Assembly (NCBI RefSeq): GCF_002086515.1
Contig: NZ_MVHH01000003.1
Location: 1 to 64,000, forward strand
From: Mycolicibacter arupensis
Lineage (GTDB): Bacteria; Actinomycetota; Actinomycetes; Mycobacteriales; Mycobacteriaceae
Direction: 5' to 3'
Length of the DNA: 64,000 nucleotides
In this document: positions 43,277-52,072 of the stretch, piece after piece
Layout of the letters: each line of letters begins with the position of its first letter
How positions within the stretch are numbered: position 1 is the stretch's first letter
Notes under the pieces: generated by a model
Told to the model about the DNA's origin: nothing
The model's database searches: none
The model's input: the letters and a program-made list of their open reading frames with translations, nothing else
Translations under genes and position numbers: made by a program

Positions 43277-43531
43277 GTGAGTAAGAACAGGCGAAATCGC
43301 AAGCCGCTGGAGTCATCGCTCAAGCCGCGCAAGAAGAATCCGCTCGCCACCGCGGGCATTGAGTGGATCGACTACAAGAACGTCGCACTGCTGCGGACCT
43401 TCATCTCCGAGCGCGGAAAGATACGTTCGCGTCGAATCACCGGGCTCACTCCGCAACAACAACGACTGATGGCGGCCGCGATCAAGAACGCCCGTGAGAT
43501 GGCGCTGCTGCACCCGGGAAACCTCAGGTGA
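43277..43531 (+). CDS. rpsR: Ribosomal protein bS18 paralogue
   Basis: 84 residues from GTG 43277, 4 bases after the rpsN stop. The bS18 core is [20 protein letters not shown] followed by [21 protein letters not shown]. No cysteine is present. Last gene of the Zur-type unit and matches rpsR2. It converges on menA with 33 bases between. Confidence 0.95.
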   Translation: MSKNRRNRKPLESSLKPRKKNPLATAGIEWIDYKNVALLRTFISERGKIRSRRITGLTPQQQRLMAAAIKNAREMALLHPGNLR

Positions 43532-43564
43532 GCATCCCGCGGGCGCGCATTCGGGGGTGAGGCG

Positions 43565-44434
43565 TCAGGCCCACGCCAGGGCCGCGGCTTCGATTGCGGA
43601 CCACACCAGCATGGTCAGCCCGGTATCCCGCAGCACCGGGATCAGCGCCGGCCCGCCCTGCCCGGAGCGCACCGGTGCCAGCGCCCGCAGCGCCAGCGGG
43701 GTCGCGATCAGCCCCGCGGCACACCATGGCGTGGCCCGCATCAGCGCCAGCGTTATCAGGCCGGCCAAGGTCAGCAGCAGGGCAAACAGCGCGCGGGTGC
43801 GGGCGTCGCCCAGGCGCACGGCCAGCGTGATCTTGCCTGCGGGTTTGTCGGTGGCGATGTCGCGCAGATTGTTGGCCACCAGCACCGCCGACGACAGCGC
43901 ACCGACGCCGACGGCGAGCGCCCCGCCCACCCAGTCCACGCGCAGCGCCTGGGTGTACTGGGTGCCCAGCACGGCCACCAGGCCGAAGAACACGAACACC
44001 GCGATCTCACCGAAGCCGGCGTAGCCGTACGGCTTGGAACCTCCGGTGTACAGCCAGGCTCCGGCGATGCAGGCCGCTCCCACGGCCAGCAGCCACGGGG
44101 CGCTGACCAGGGCCAGTGCCAACCCGGCCAGCGCGCCGATCGACAGCGAGATGATCGCGGCGGTCAGCACCGCCCGCGGGCTTGCCAGCTTGGAGCCCAC
44201 CAGGCGCACCGGACCGGTGCGGTCATCGTCGGTGCCGCGGATGCCGTCGGAGTAGTCGTTGGCGTAGTTCACCCCGATGATCAGCGCCAGGGCAACGACC
44301 AGCGCCAGCAGTGCCTTCCACCACACGGCGGCGCCCAGCCAGGCCGCCGCGCCGGTGCCGGCGATCACCGGGGCGATCGCGTTGGGCAGGGTGCGGGGAC
44401 GTGCCCCTTCTCTCCATTGTGCGAAGCTGGCCAC
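43565..44434 (-). CDS. menA: 1,4-dihydroxy-2-naphthoate octaprenyltransferase
   Basis: 289 residues from GTG 44434, chosen from the conserved [20 protein letters not shown] start; the frame is open much further upstream, antisense to mtnP. UbiA-type membrane prenyltransferase with about nine helices. The two aspartate motifs are [17 protein letters not shown] and [14 protein letters not shown], which bind the prenyl diphosphate through magnesium. It joins the polyprenyl tail to dihydroxynaphthoate. Divergent from mtnP across 84 bases. In M. tuberculosis fabH (Rv0533c) lies beside it and is absent here. Confidence 0.96.
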   Translation of the reverse strand: MASFAQWREGARPRTLPNAIAPVIAGTGAAAWLGAAVWWKALLALVVALALIIGVNYANDYSDGIRGTDDDRTGPVRLVGSKLASPRAVLTAAIISLSIGALAGLALALVSAPWLLAVGAACIAGAWLYTGGSKPYGYAGFGEIAVFVFFGLVAVLGTQYTQALRVDWVGGALAVGVGALSSAVLVANNLRDIATDKPAGKITLAVRLGDARTRALFALLLTLAGLITLALMRATPWCAAGLIATPLALRALAPVRSGQGGPALIPVLRDTGLTMLVWSAIEAAALAWA

Positions 44435-44518
44435 CGCACGATCCTTGCACGCGGCAGGAGCGGACCCTGCTCGGCGGTGACGACGCCGAGCGCAGCGATC
44501 AGGAGGAAGCGGCGCGAC

Positions 44519-45295
44519 ATGCTCGGCGTGATCGGCGGTAGCGGTTTCTACGCGTTCTTCGGCGACGATGCGCGCCGTGTCCGCTGCGTCACCCCCTACG
44601 GGGCGCCCAGCGCGGAGATCACGGTCGGCACCGTCGGCGGCCATGAGGTGGCGTTTCTGCCACGGCACGGCGCAGCGCACGAGTACTCGGCCCACACGGT
44701 GCCCTATCGAGCCAATCTGTGGGCATTGCGGGAGCTGGGGGTACGACGCATTCTCGCCCCGTGTGCGGTCGGCAGCCTGACGTCGGAGCTGCCCCCCGGT
44801 TCTGTGGTGGTGCCCGACCAGTTGGTCGACCGCACCCGGGGGCGCGCCGACACCTACTTCGATGACGGGGGAGTGCACGTCGAGTTCGCCGACCCGTACT
44901 GCCCGACGCTGCGGACCGCGGTGACCGCGCTGCCCGACGTCGTCGACGGCGGGACCATGGTGGTGATCCAGGGGCCACGATTCTCTACGCGCGCGGAGAG
45001 TCAATGGTTCGCCGCGGCGGGATTCCGGTTGATCAACATGACCGGCTACCCGGAGGCGGTGCTGGCCCGTGAACTGGAAATGTGTTATGCGGCTGTAGCT
45101 TTGGTCACCGATCTGGACGCCGGGGTCGATGTTGGCAGCGGCGTGAGGGCTGTCGACGTGTTCGCGGAGTTCCAGAAGAACATCGAACCGTTCAAAAATC
45201 TGGTGGCGCAGGCCATCGGGCGCATCGACGGTGAGAGGACCTGTACGCACTGTTTGCCGCACGAGGGCATTCAGCTGCCGTTCGAACTGCCCTGA
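44519..45295 (+). CDS. mtnP: S-methyl-5'-thioadenosine phosphorylase
   Basis: 258 residues from ATG 44519. An in-frame GTG at 44477 would add 14 residues, but AGGAGGA lies between the two and suits ATG. The start [13 protein letters not shown], the phosphate/substrate segments [23 protein letters not shown] and [15 protein letters not shown] (each shown in part) and [14 protein letters not shown] are typical of MTAP. It phosphorolyses methylthioadenosine to adenine and methylthioribose phosphate. The M. tuberculosis counterpart is Rv0535, named pnp. The last 25 bases overlap the converging membrane protein gene. Confidence 0.94.
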   Translation: MLGVIGGSGFYAFFGDDARRVRCVTPYGAPSAEITVGTVGGHEVAFLPRHGAAHEYSAHTVPYRANLWALRELGVRRILAPCAVGSLTSELPPGSVVVPDQLVDRTRGRADTYFDDGGVHVEFADPYCPTLRTAVTALPDVVDGGTMVVIQGPRFSTRAESQWFAAAGFRLINMTGYPEAVLARELEMCYAAVALVTDLDAGVDVGSGVRAVDVFAEFQKNIEPFKNLVAQAIGRIDGERTCTHCLPHEGIQLPFELP

Positions 45296-46743
45296 GCTCT
45301 GTGGCCGCCCGCGCTGGAATCGTCTGATCCGCGATAGATCTTCGGCCCACTCCCGGGCGTGTCAGACACGGGCGCCGGTGACCGGAAAATGCGCGGCGTG
45401 CCCGGTTCGCCGGGCTTGGGACGGTCGTCGGCGGACACCGTGAGCCCTCCGGCGACGATAGCCACCACCAACCCGCACAGCGCCAGCGCGCACAGTGCCA
45501 CGTCGAACGTGCTGGTGATCTGCTGCGCCAGGCCGTTGCCGTACACCGGGTTTGCCCATGCCTGGGCGCGCTGGGAATCCGCCAGCCGCGGAGCAAGGCC
45601 CACGCCCACCACGACGCGAGCGATGGTGAAGCCGACCAGCACCGCGCTCACCGACCACACCGCGGCGGCCGGGAGGGACCGATTGCCCAGGTTGAGTCGC
45701 AGCCACATCGCGATGACCGCTGTCACCACATCGAAGGCGGCCATGGCAGCACTGTCGTAGGGCGAATACGGCAGGTCCAATCCGATCGCCGCGCCAAGAT
45801 CGACCAGGCGCATCAATGCCGATCCCAGGCTCCAGACCATGATGAGCAGCAGCGTGTTGCGGATGGCGCCCAACCATGTCGCCGCCGACGCATCACGCGC
45901 GGCCGTAACCGCGAACAGCGCAGCGGCCGCCACCCACACCAGGTAGCCCTCGAAGCCGACTCCCGCCGTGGAGGTGTTCTGCGCGATGCCGTGGAATCCG
46001 TCGATGTCGCGGCCCACCGGAAGCACCCACACCAACGCCGCAGCGAACAGGGCCGCCCCGCCGAGCAGGACCACGGCGAGCTGGGACGCCTTGCTGCGCT
46101 GCAGAACCCAGCGCGAGGCAACGACCACTGTCGTCCAGGCGACCGCCCCGTAGACCAGCGCGGTCACGATGATCACGACCTGCTGGCGGCCCAGGCCGCT
46201 GGTGGCGTCGGCGTCGGGCAGGGCATAGCGCACCCGCCAATACAGGTTGAACAACACGCTCGCCGTGGCGCCCGCGACCGCGGCGTACCCGAGGAGCTTG
46301 ACGGTGCGCCACCACAGCCGCACCGGCCCGTCGAGCACCGGCTGCGCGGCCAGGACGGCACCGGCGGTACCCAGTAGTGCGCCGGGTCCGACGCCGCCGG
46401 GTGGCCGAGATGTTCCGCCGTAGCGGATCGTCTGGACCAGATCGACGGCTACCACGCCGAGCACCAGCAGCAGATACGGGGCGCTGAGCGCCAGTCGAAG
46501 CCGTCCGGTGGTGGCCGGATCGGCGGCTGGCCGCTGGATGCTCCAGGGACCGGCATGGGTCACGGCAATCGCCGCCAGCGCCAGCGCCGTCACCGCGGCC
46601 AAGGCGGCCAGCATCCCGGGTTCGCTGGTGGGAATGCCGGCTCCGAAATACAGGCTCCACGGCAATGCCGGCGCCGCCAGAAGCAGCGCCGCGGCTGTCA
46701 CATCGCGGCCGATATTCCAGCTCCTGGTCGACTCGGCGATCAC
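45271..46743 (-). CDS. Large conserved membrane protein, Rv0537c-like
   Basis: 490 residues with roughly eleven membrane helices and a Ser/Pro-rich cytoplasmic tail ([20 protein letters not shown]). No transporter or enzyme motif is seen. Start placed at GTG 46743 (VIAESTRSW), which lies at the natural beginning before the first helix; the frame stays open to 46773. It overlaps the end of mtnP by 25 bases, tail to tail. Gene order next to Rv0538-like protein is conserved. Function unknown. Confidence 0.88.
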   Translation of the reverse strand: MIAESTRSWNIGRDVTAAALLLAAPALPWSLYFGAGIPTSEPGMLAALAAVTALALAAIAVTHAGPWSIQRPAADPATTGRLRLALSAPYLLLVLGVVAVDLVQTIRYGGTSRPPGGVGPGALLGTAGAVLAAQPVLDGPVRLWWRTVKLLGYAAVAGATASVLFNLYWRVRYALPDADATSGLGRQQVVIIVTALVYGAVAWTTVVVASRWVLQRSKASQLAVVLLGGAALFAAALVWVLPVGRDIDGFHGIAQNTSTAGVGFEGYLVWVAAAALFAVTAARDASAATWLGAIRNTLLLIMVWSLGSALMRLVDLGAAIGLDLPYSPYDSAAMAAFDVVTAVIAMWLRLNLGNRSLPAAAVWSVSAVLVGFTIARVVVGVGLAPRLADSQRAQAWANPVYGNGLAQQITSTFDVALCALALCGLVVAIVAGGLTVSADDRPKPGEPGTPRIFRSPAPVSDTPGSGPKIYRGSDDSSAGGHRAQGSSNGS

Positions 46744-46861
46744 CTGCTCACCATAACCGCGGGCGCGGCGCACGCCACTGAACTGCGAAGATCGCTCCGC
46801 TCGGCGATCGGTTGCGCGCGACTAGACTGGCAATTCGAGTAGCCGCGGAAGGAGGCGCGCC

Positions 46862-48691
46862 ATGGATGTCGCGCTAGGGGTGTCGGTTACCGGCGCGCTG
46901 GCTCGACTGGCCCTCGTCGAATCGGACGCCTATGGCGACGCCGTGCTCGATGAGTCCCTGCTCGACTTGACGAGAAGTCCGGTCGAGACGCTCGTCGAAA
47001 CGGTGACGGGCACCCATCGCATGTTGGCCGATGAGGGGCACCGATTGGCCGCCACCCGGCTGTGCTGGTCGGATGCGGAATTGATGGCGGAGCTTCGTCA
47101 GGCGCTCGAGGAGGCCGGCGTCGAGAACGTCTCTGAGCAGACCCAGGCGCGTTCGGCGGTGTCACTGGCACGCAACGTATCGGGTGAAGACGGTGAGACG
47201 ACGTGGCTGCCCGCCCCGACCGGTGAGGCGACGATGGCTGCGCCCGCGGTAGCGGACGCCACGGTGCTGGGCATGGCAGCGCCAGAGGCGGCCATTCCCG
47301 ACGCCGCTGCTCTGGACGCCGGCGCCACAGCGCTGGCACCGACGGCTGCGGGTAGCGAGTCCGACCAGCAGTTGGCGTATTCGATGACCGACGATGACTC
47401 CGAACCGCTGCCGGTCGAATACGCCGAGACCGAATACGACGGCTACGAAGGCTACGACACCTATGGTGCCGAGTACGGCGACGAGGAGGCCGCTGAATTC
47501 ACCGTGCGCGAGGCCCCGCCGCCGGTGGGGCGAGCGCTTCTGGTGGGCAGCTCGGTCGGCGGAATCCTGGTGGCCGGATGTGCGGCCTTGGCTGTGGCGG
47601 TGACGATAGGCATCCGGCCCACCGCCGCGTCGACGACGTCGCAGCCTCCGGTGGTGGCGGCCCCGCCGCAGTCCCAGCCGGTGCCCGGCAACTTCATGCC
47701 GGTGCTGCCGGCGCCGAAGCCGGCAGCGTTGCCTGTGCCGCAGGCTCCGGTGCCGAATCCTGTTGTGGTCCCAGCTAACCCGGCTCCGGCCGTGGTGTCT
47801 CCGCCGCCTGCCGTCGTCCCGGCGCCGCCGGTCGCCCCGGCGCCGCCGGGGGTGATCCCGATACCGATCCCGATCCCGATCATCACCGGGCCACTCGGTG
47901 GCGGTGGTGGTTGGTTGCCCGGCTCGGGTGGGAGCACTAGCGGGGGAGGTGCTGGCTCGGGTGGTGGTCACACCGGGGGAAGTCTCCCCGGTGGAGATGC
48001 CGGCTCTGGTGGCGCAGGCTCGGGTGGCAATGGGTCGGACGGCACTGGCTCGGGTGGCAGTGGCTCGGGCGGCAGTGTTCCGGGTGGCTCAGGTAGCGAT
48101 GGTTCCGGTGAAAATGGTTCCAGCGGAGGACATTCCGGCGGTTCCGGTACGGGCGGAAGCGACGGCAGCTCCGGTGGATCCGGCAGCAACCACGGCGGTT
48201 CGGGTGAGGACACCGGAGGTTCCGGCGAAAGCGGCGCCGGCGGTCATTCCGACGGGACCGGCGGGTCCGGTGGTGGCTCTGAAGGGTCGGGCGACGGTGG
48301 ATCGGGCAGCTCCGGCTCCGGCGGAGTCAGCACCGGAGGATCGGGTAGCGACGGCTCTGGGACTGCGGGGTCGGGGAGTTCGGGCTCGGGTTCCGACGGC
48401 TCGGGTGCGGGTTCCGGTGGCTCGGGCACTAGTACCGGTGGGGACTCCAGCGGCTCCGGGGCCGGCGGCTCCGGTGGATCCTCGAGTGGTTCCGGTAGCA
48501 GCGGTTCCGGATCTGGCTCCAGCGGTGGCTCCGGCGGGAGTTCGAGCGGTGGGTCAAGTGGCGGTTCCAGCGGCGGTTCGAGCGGCGGGTCCAGCGGTGG
48601 GTCGAGTGGTGGTTCGAGCGGCGGATCCAGCGGCGGTTCGAGTGGTGGGTCCAGCGGTGGTTCGAGCGGCGGCTCGAGTGGCGGAGACTGA
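46862..48691 (+). CDS. Membrane-anchored Rv0538-like protein with long Gly/Ser repeat tail
   Basis: 609 residues. Residues 1-110 are a globular domain starting DVALGVSVTGALARLALVES, as in mycobacterial DUF7159 proteins, with an actin-like opening. An acidic linker to about 220 contains EYDGYEGYDTYGAEYGDEE. A single helix (LLVGSSVGGILVAGCAALAV, about 225-245) leads to an outside Pro/Val stretch (about 255-335) and then about 250 residues of Gly/Ser repeats to the end. M. tuberculosis Rv0538 has the same N-terminus but a Pro/Thr tail. AAGGAGG lies 7 bases before the ATG. Possible wall-spanning or sensing protein; function unknown. Confidence 0.87.
   Translation: MDVALGVSVTGALARLALVESDAYGDAVLDESLLDLTRSPVETLVETVTGTHRMLADEGHRLAATRLCWSDAELMAELRQALEEAGVENVSEQTQARSAVSLARNVSGEDGETTWLPAPTGEATMAAPAVADATVLGMAAPEAAIPDAAALDAGATALAPTAAGSESDQQLAYSMTDDDSEPLPVEYAETEYDGYEGYDTYGAEYGDEEAAEFTVREAPPPVGRALLVGSSVGGILVAGCAALAVAVTIGIRPTAASTTSQPPVVAAPPQSQPVPGNFMPVLPAPKPAALPVPQAPVPNPVVVPANPAPAVVSPPPAVVPAPPVAPAPPGVIPIPIPIPIITGPLGGGGGWLPGSGGSTSGGGAGSGGGHTGGSLPGGDAGSGGAGSGGNGSDGTGSGGSGSGGSVPGGSGSDGSGENGSSGGHSGGSGTGGSDGSSGGSGSNHGGSGEDTGGSGESGAGGHSDGTGGSGGGSEGSGDGGSGSSGSGGVSTGGSGSDGSGTAGSGSSGSGSDGSGAGSGGSGTSTGGDSSGSGAGGSGGSSSGSGSSGSGSGSSGGSGGSSSGGSSGGSSGGSSGGSSGGSSGGSSGGSSGGSSGGSSGGSSGGSSGGD
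48524..48688 (+). repeat. Tandem 12-base repeat coding for Gly-Gly-Ser-Ser
   Basis: About thirteen imperfect copies of a 12-base unit (GGCGGTTCGAGC and variants GGTGGGTCCAGC, GGCGGATCCAGC), all in frame, code for the SGGS/GGSS end of the Rv0538-like protein. Third positions vary between copies, so the array is not brand new, but period and frame are strict. Copy number is likely to vary between strains. Confidence 0.9.
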
Positions 48692-48715
48692 ACCCGCACC
48701 TCAGCTAAGGTGGAG

Positions 48716-49798
48716 CTAGTCCGCAGAGAACCTACGCACCAACGCTTTTCGGTCCAGCTTGCCGATTCCGCGTCGCGGAAGGGCGGCGACGACATGCAAC
48801 TCGCGGGGCGCCGCCGTGGTATCCAGAGATTCCGCGACATGGGACCGCAACTCGTCCAACGTCGGCGAGATTGCGCCGGCCACCACCACCGCGGCGACCA
48901 CCCGCTGCCCCAGCCTGCTGTCGGCGACTCCGAACACCGCGCAGTCGGCCACGGCGGGGTGGGTCATCAGTACCGCCTCCACCGGGCCGGGCAGCACCGT
49001 CAGGCCTCCGGTACTAATCGCGTCGTCGGCGCGGCCCAGCACCCTCAGGTTCCCCGAAGAATCAAGGGCACCAATATCATTGGTCTGAAACCAGCCGGCT
49101 TCGGCGAAGGGGTCGGGGTGGACGGGATCGCGATAACCGCGCGCCAGGGTCGGGCCGCCGAGCGCGATCCTCCCGTCGCGGCCGATCCGCATCCGGACCC
49201 CCGGTAACGGGACGCCGTCATAGACACAGCCGCCCGCGGTCTCGCTCATTCCGTAGGTGCGTACCACGGCGATGCCGGCGGCGGCTGCCGCGTCCAGGAT
49301 CGGTTGTGGGGCCGGGCCTCCGCCCAATAACACCGCATCCAGTTGGGCCAGCGCGGCGCTGGGCCCGGGCTGCTGCAGTGCTTTGGCCAGTTGGGTGGCC
49401 ACCAGCGAGGTGTAGCGTCGCCCGGCCCCCATTTTCGCCACCGCCGCAGGTAGCCGGGCGGGATCGAATCCTGTTGTGACGTTCACTGCCACGGGAACTG
49501 TGCCTGCGACCAGGCTGCGCACCAGGACCTGGATGCCGGCGATGTGGTGCGGTGGCAGTGCCAGCAGCCAGTGGCCCGGCCCGCCCAGTCGCTCATGGGT
49601 GGCGGCGGCACTGGCCGCGAGCGCGGCGCCGGTCAGCAGGGCTCCCTTGGGCACTCCAGTGGTTCCCGACGTGGCCACCACCAGCGCGATCTCGTCGTCG
49701 ATCGGTTCGTCGACGCGCAGCGCCGTCAGTGCCGATGGATCGGTATCCGGGCCGACCGGAGTGAATGCGGCGGCATGACCATCGAGCACACCCTGCAA
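48716..49798 (-). CDS. menE: o-Succinylbenzoate-CoA ligase
   Basis: 360 residues as drawn. ANL-family AMP-binding enzyme: VVATSGTTGVPKGAL is the phosphate loop, RTYGMSETAGGCVYDG the A5 motif, GWFQTNDIGALD the ribose-binding aspartate and RRGIGKLDRKAL the catalytic lysine region. It activates o-succinylbenzoate for MenB. The start is unsettled. TTG 49798 is the first ordinary start in this frame. Yet the frame continues upstream with sequence like the family's N-terminus (RALAIPPGDAVSTLLPALQG) to an ATA at 49861, which has GGAGG spaced 6 bases and overlaps the previous TAG. That would give 381 residues. Confidence 0.95.
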   Translation of the reverse strand: MQGVLDGHAAAFTPVGPDTDPSALTALRVDEPIDDEIALVVATSGTTGVPKGALLTGAALAASAAATHERLGGPGHWLLALPPHHIAGIQVLVRSLVAGTVPVAVNVTTGFDPARLPAAVAKMGAGRRYTSLVATQLAKALQQPGPSAALAQLDAVLLGGGPAPQPILDAAAAAGIAVVRTYGMSETAGGCVYDGVPLPGVRMRIGRDGRIALGGPTLARGYRDPVHPDPFAEAGWFQTNDIGALDSSGNLRVLGRADDAISTGGLTVLPGPVEAVLMTHPAVADCAVFGVADSRLGQRVVAAVVVAGAISPTLDELRSHVAESLDTTAAPRELHVVAALPRRGIGKLDRKALVRRFSAD

Positions 49799-49857
49799 TG
49801 CGGGCAGGAGTGTGGAGACGGCATCACCGGGTGGGATGGCCAGGGCACGCAGGCGTG

Positions 49858-50175
49858 CTATGGGTTTCCTCCGTTGGAGGGGGCGTCGTTGGTAGGAGCG
49901 TCGTCGAGCAGCCAGCCCTTGGCCGCCAACCTTTCTCGCACCCGTTCGACGTCCTCGGGGGCCGGCAGTTCATTGGTCAGGCGGGCGATCAGCACGCCGA
50001 TGTCGATGCGGTCGAATTCACCGCGGCCGATCAACTCGCGAGCGACGTCTTTGACCTCGTCGTTGGTCAGGCGCCGCGACAGTAGGGCCAGCAGCGGCAC
50101 GTAGTCGTTCTGCGGCACGCCGTCGGGATACCCGGCGCGCAGCCAGGCGACGATCGAGGTGAGAAATTTGTTCAT
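49858..50175 (-). CDS. DUF3349 protein, Rv0543c-like
   Basis: 105-residue helical protein of the DUF3349 family: FLTSIVAWLRAGYPDGVPQNDYVPLLALLSRRLT (two runs) and EFDRIDIGVLIARLTNELP. A structure is known for the M. tuberculosis protein Rv0543c but no function. It is soluble, with no motif for catalysis. It sits between the small membrane protein and menE on one strand; a GGAGG in its last codons may serve as ribosome site for menE. Confidence 0.9.
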   Translation of the reverse strand: MNKFLTSIVAWLRAGYPDGVPQNDYVPLLALLSRRLTNDEVKDVARELIGRGEFDRIDIGVLIARLTNELPAPEDVERVRERLAAKGWLLDDAPTNDAPSNGGNP

Positions 50176-50227
50176 ACTGCGTCAACTTCCCCGCGCCGAC
50201 ACCGGAAGGAACATGTCAGCGCCAATA

Positions 50228-50533
50228 TTACTTCTCATCAAGGCCAAACACCTCGTCCCAATTACCCCAGTCATCCCATTGCCAGCCGATGCGATGCTCG
50301 ATGAAATCACGCGCGATGAACAACACGCCCACCAAGACCGCGGCGAGCAACAGCGCAAAGATGAACCAGCGCAGCAGCGTCAGTTCGCGGCCGTGCTCAG
50401 TCGGCCCGTCGGCGGCGTCGCCCAGCCGGACCCCGACGGCGAACAATGCCGGCAGTGCGGTGCCGACCAGCAGACCGAAGATCACGATCTTGGCGGTGGC
50501 GACGTAGTCGAACCAGGCGCTGAGGGCGTTCAC
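50228..50533 (-). CDS. Small two-helix membrane protein paired with PitA (Rv0544c-like), copy 1
   Basis: 101 residues: a first helix (IVIFGLLVGTALPALFAVGV), a short charged loop, a second helix (WFIFALLLAAVLVGVLFIAR) and an acidic tail with WQWDDWGNWDE. The GTG start overlaps the stop of the phosphate transporter (GTGA). Its layout is repeated by copy 2 at 51779-52072 with clear similarity (ARDFIEHRIGW against ARDFLGHHLGW). Probably an accessory subunit of the transporter. Confidence 0.88.
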   Translation of the reverse strand: MNALSAWFDYVATAKIVIFGLLVGTALPALFAVGVRLGDAADGPTEHGRELTLLRWFIFALLLAAVLVGVLFIARDFIEHRIGWQWDDWGNWDEVFGLDEK

Positions 50534-51735
50534 GCACCGACTCCCTCCGCGCCGACCTCGTCAGGAACATCGGAGGTACTGGGTTGTGGTGCAATGACGT
50601 CGAGTCCGTCGGTCATGTGTGCACCCCACTCGGCGGTGACGTTGGTGTGGTCGACCGGGACCTTGCGGGACTGCAGCCAGATGAGCACGGAGACGCCTAC
50701 CAGCAACGCCAGTCCTGCGATGGTGCCCGGATAGCCGCCGATGCGGTGGATCACCTGGTAGGTGCCCGCGCCGATGGCCCCCGCCAGCGGCAGCGTGATC
50801 ACCCACGCGGTGGCCATCCGGCGGGCGACCCCCCAGCGCACCTTGGCGCCCGGCTTGCCCAGGCCCGAACCCAGTACCGATCCGGTCACCACCTGCGTGG
50901 TCGACAGCGAGTAGCCGAAATGACTGGACAGCAAAATGATCGCTGCCGAGGAGGATTCAGCGGCCATACCCTGGGGTGACTCGATCTCCACCAGGCCCTT
51001 GCCCAGGGTGCGGATGACTCGCCACCCACCGAAGTAGGTGCCGGCGGCCATCGCCACGGCGCACGACACGATCACCCACAGCGGCGGGGTGACGTCGGTC
51101 TTGAGTGCTGCCCCATAGGAGATCAGCGCCAGAAAGATGACGCCCATGGTCTTCTGGGCGTCGTTGGTCCCGTGCGCCAGCGACATCAGGGCAGCCGAGA
51201 ACACCTGGCCGCGCCGGAAATCCCGCAGGGTACGTCCCCGTGAGACGCCCCGGGTCAGGCGGTAGACCAGCCAGGTCCCGACCGTGGCGACCAGGGTCGC
51301 GGCCAGCACGGCGATCACCGTCGGGACGAGGACCTTGGAGACCACCCCCGGCCAGCGGACCCCGGCCTTGCCGGCCGCGGCCAGCATGGCCCCCACCACG
51401 CCGCCGATCAGGGCGTGCGAGGAGCTGGAAGGGATACCGAACAGCCAGGTCGCCAGGTTCCACACGATGCCGCCGACCAGTCCGGCGAACATCACCTCCA
51501 GCGTCACCAGGTTCGTGACCACCAGATCCTTGGCCACTGTGGCGGCGACCTGGGTCGACATGAACGCGCCGACAAGGTTCAGGGTTGCGCACAGCGTCAC
51601 CGCGGTCTTGGGCTTGAGCGCACCGCTGGCGATCCCGGTGGCAACTGCGTTGCCGGTGTCATGGAAGCCGTTGGTGAAGTCGAAGGCCAGTGCGGTGATC
51701 ACGACCGTGATCAACAGGAACAGCTCCAAGGTCAC
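50530..51735 (-). CDS. pitA: Low-affinity inorganic phosphate transporter, PiT family, copy 1
   Basis: 401 residues, about ten helices in two homologous halves. The PiT signature is seen twice: ALAFDFTNGFHDTGNAVATGI near the start (in part) and LMSLAHGTNDAQKTMGVIFL in the second half. Moves phosphate (or metal phosphate) with protons. Corresponds to Rv0545c. A second PiT gene with its own small partner lies directly upstream at 52069-53346; the two PiT proteins share long identical stretches such as LVEI-PQGMAAES and SSHFGYSLSTTQV. Confidence 0.94.
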   Translation of the reverse strand: MTLELFLLITVVITALAFDFTNGFHDTGNAVATGIASGALKPKTAVTLCATLNLVGAFMSTQVAATVAKDLVVTNLVTLEVMFAGLVGGIVWNLATWLFGIPSSSSHALIGGVVGAMLAAAGKAGVRWPGVVSKVLVPTVIAVLAATLVATVGTWLVYRLTRGVSRGRTLRDFRRGQVFSAALMSLAHGTNDAQKTMGVIFLALISYGAALKTDVTPPLWVIVSCAVAMAAGTYFGGWRVIRTLGKGLVEIESPQGMAAESSSAAIILLSSHFGYSLSTTQVVTGSVLGSGLGKPGAKVRWGVARRMATAWVITLPLAGAIGAGTYQVIHRIGGYPGTIAGLALLVGVSVLIWLQSRKVPVDHTNVTAEWGAHMTDGLDVIAPQPSTSDVPDEVGAEGVGA

Positions 51736-51778
51736 CGTGCGGATTTTTGCAGCCGGACGCCTGCCTTGTCGAACCGGG

Positions 51779-52072
51779 TCAGCCCCGCTTGGCGCCGAGC
51801 AGGTACCAGCCCAGGTGGTGGCCCAAGAAGTCGCGGGCGATGAAGAGCACGCCGATGACCGCCACGGCCAGCACCAGCATGAAGATCGCCCAGCTCAAGG
51901 CGACCATCAGTGGCCGGCGCGCGCTCGCGGTGCCGTCGGCGACCGCGGGGACACCATTACCCGCGACGTTGATCCGCACACCGACGGCGAACAGTGCCGG
52001 CAGTAACCCGCCGACCAACAGTCCGAAGACCAGGATCTTGCAGGTGGCTGCCAGGTTGAACCACTGATTCAT
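51779..52072 (-). CDS. Small two-helix membrane protein paired with PitA, copy 2
   Basis: 97 residues from ATG 52072, overlapping the stop of the upstream PiT gene (ATGA). Helices ILVFGLLVGGLLPALFAVGV and WAIFMLVLAVAVIGVLFIAR, ending HHLGWYLLGAKRG. It is the duplicate of the protein at 50228-50533 and lacks that protein's acidic tail. Its stop is 43 bases before the start of PiT copy 1. Confidence 0.86.
   Translation of the reverse strand: MNQWFNLAATCKILVFGLLVGGLLPALFAVGVRINVAGNGVPAVADGTASARRPLMVALSWAIFMLVLAVAVIGVLFIARDFLGHHLGWYLLGAKRG

Noticed and set aside
48524..48688. Short tandem repeats as a possible CRISPR array
   Set aside because: The 12-base units follow each other without spacers and are in frame with a Gly/Ser protein tail.
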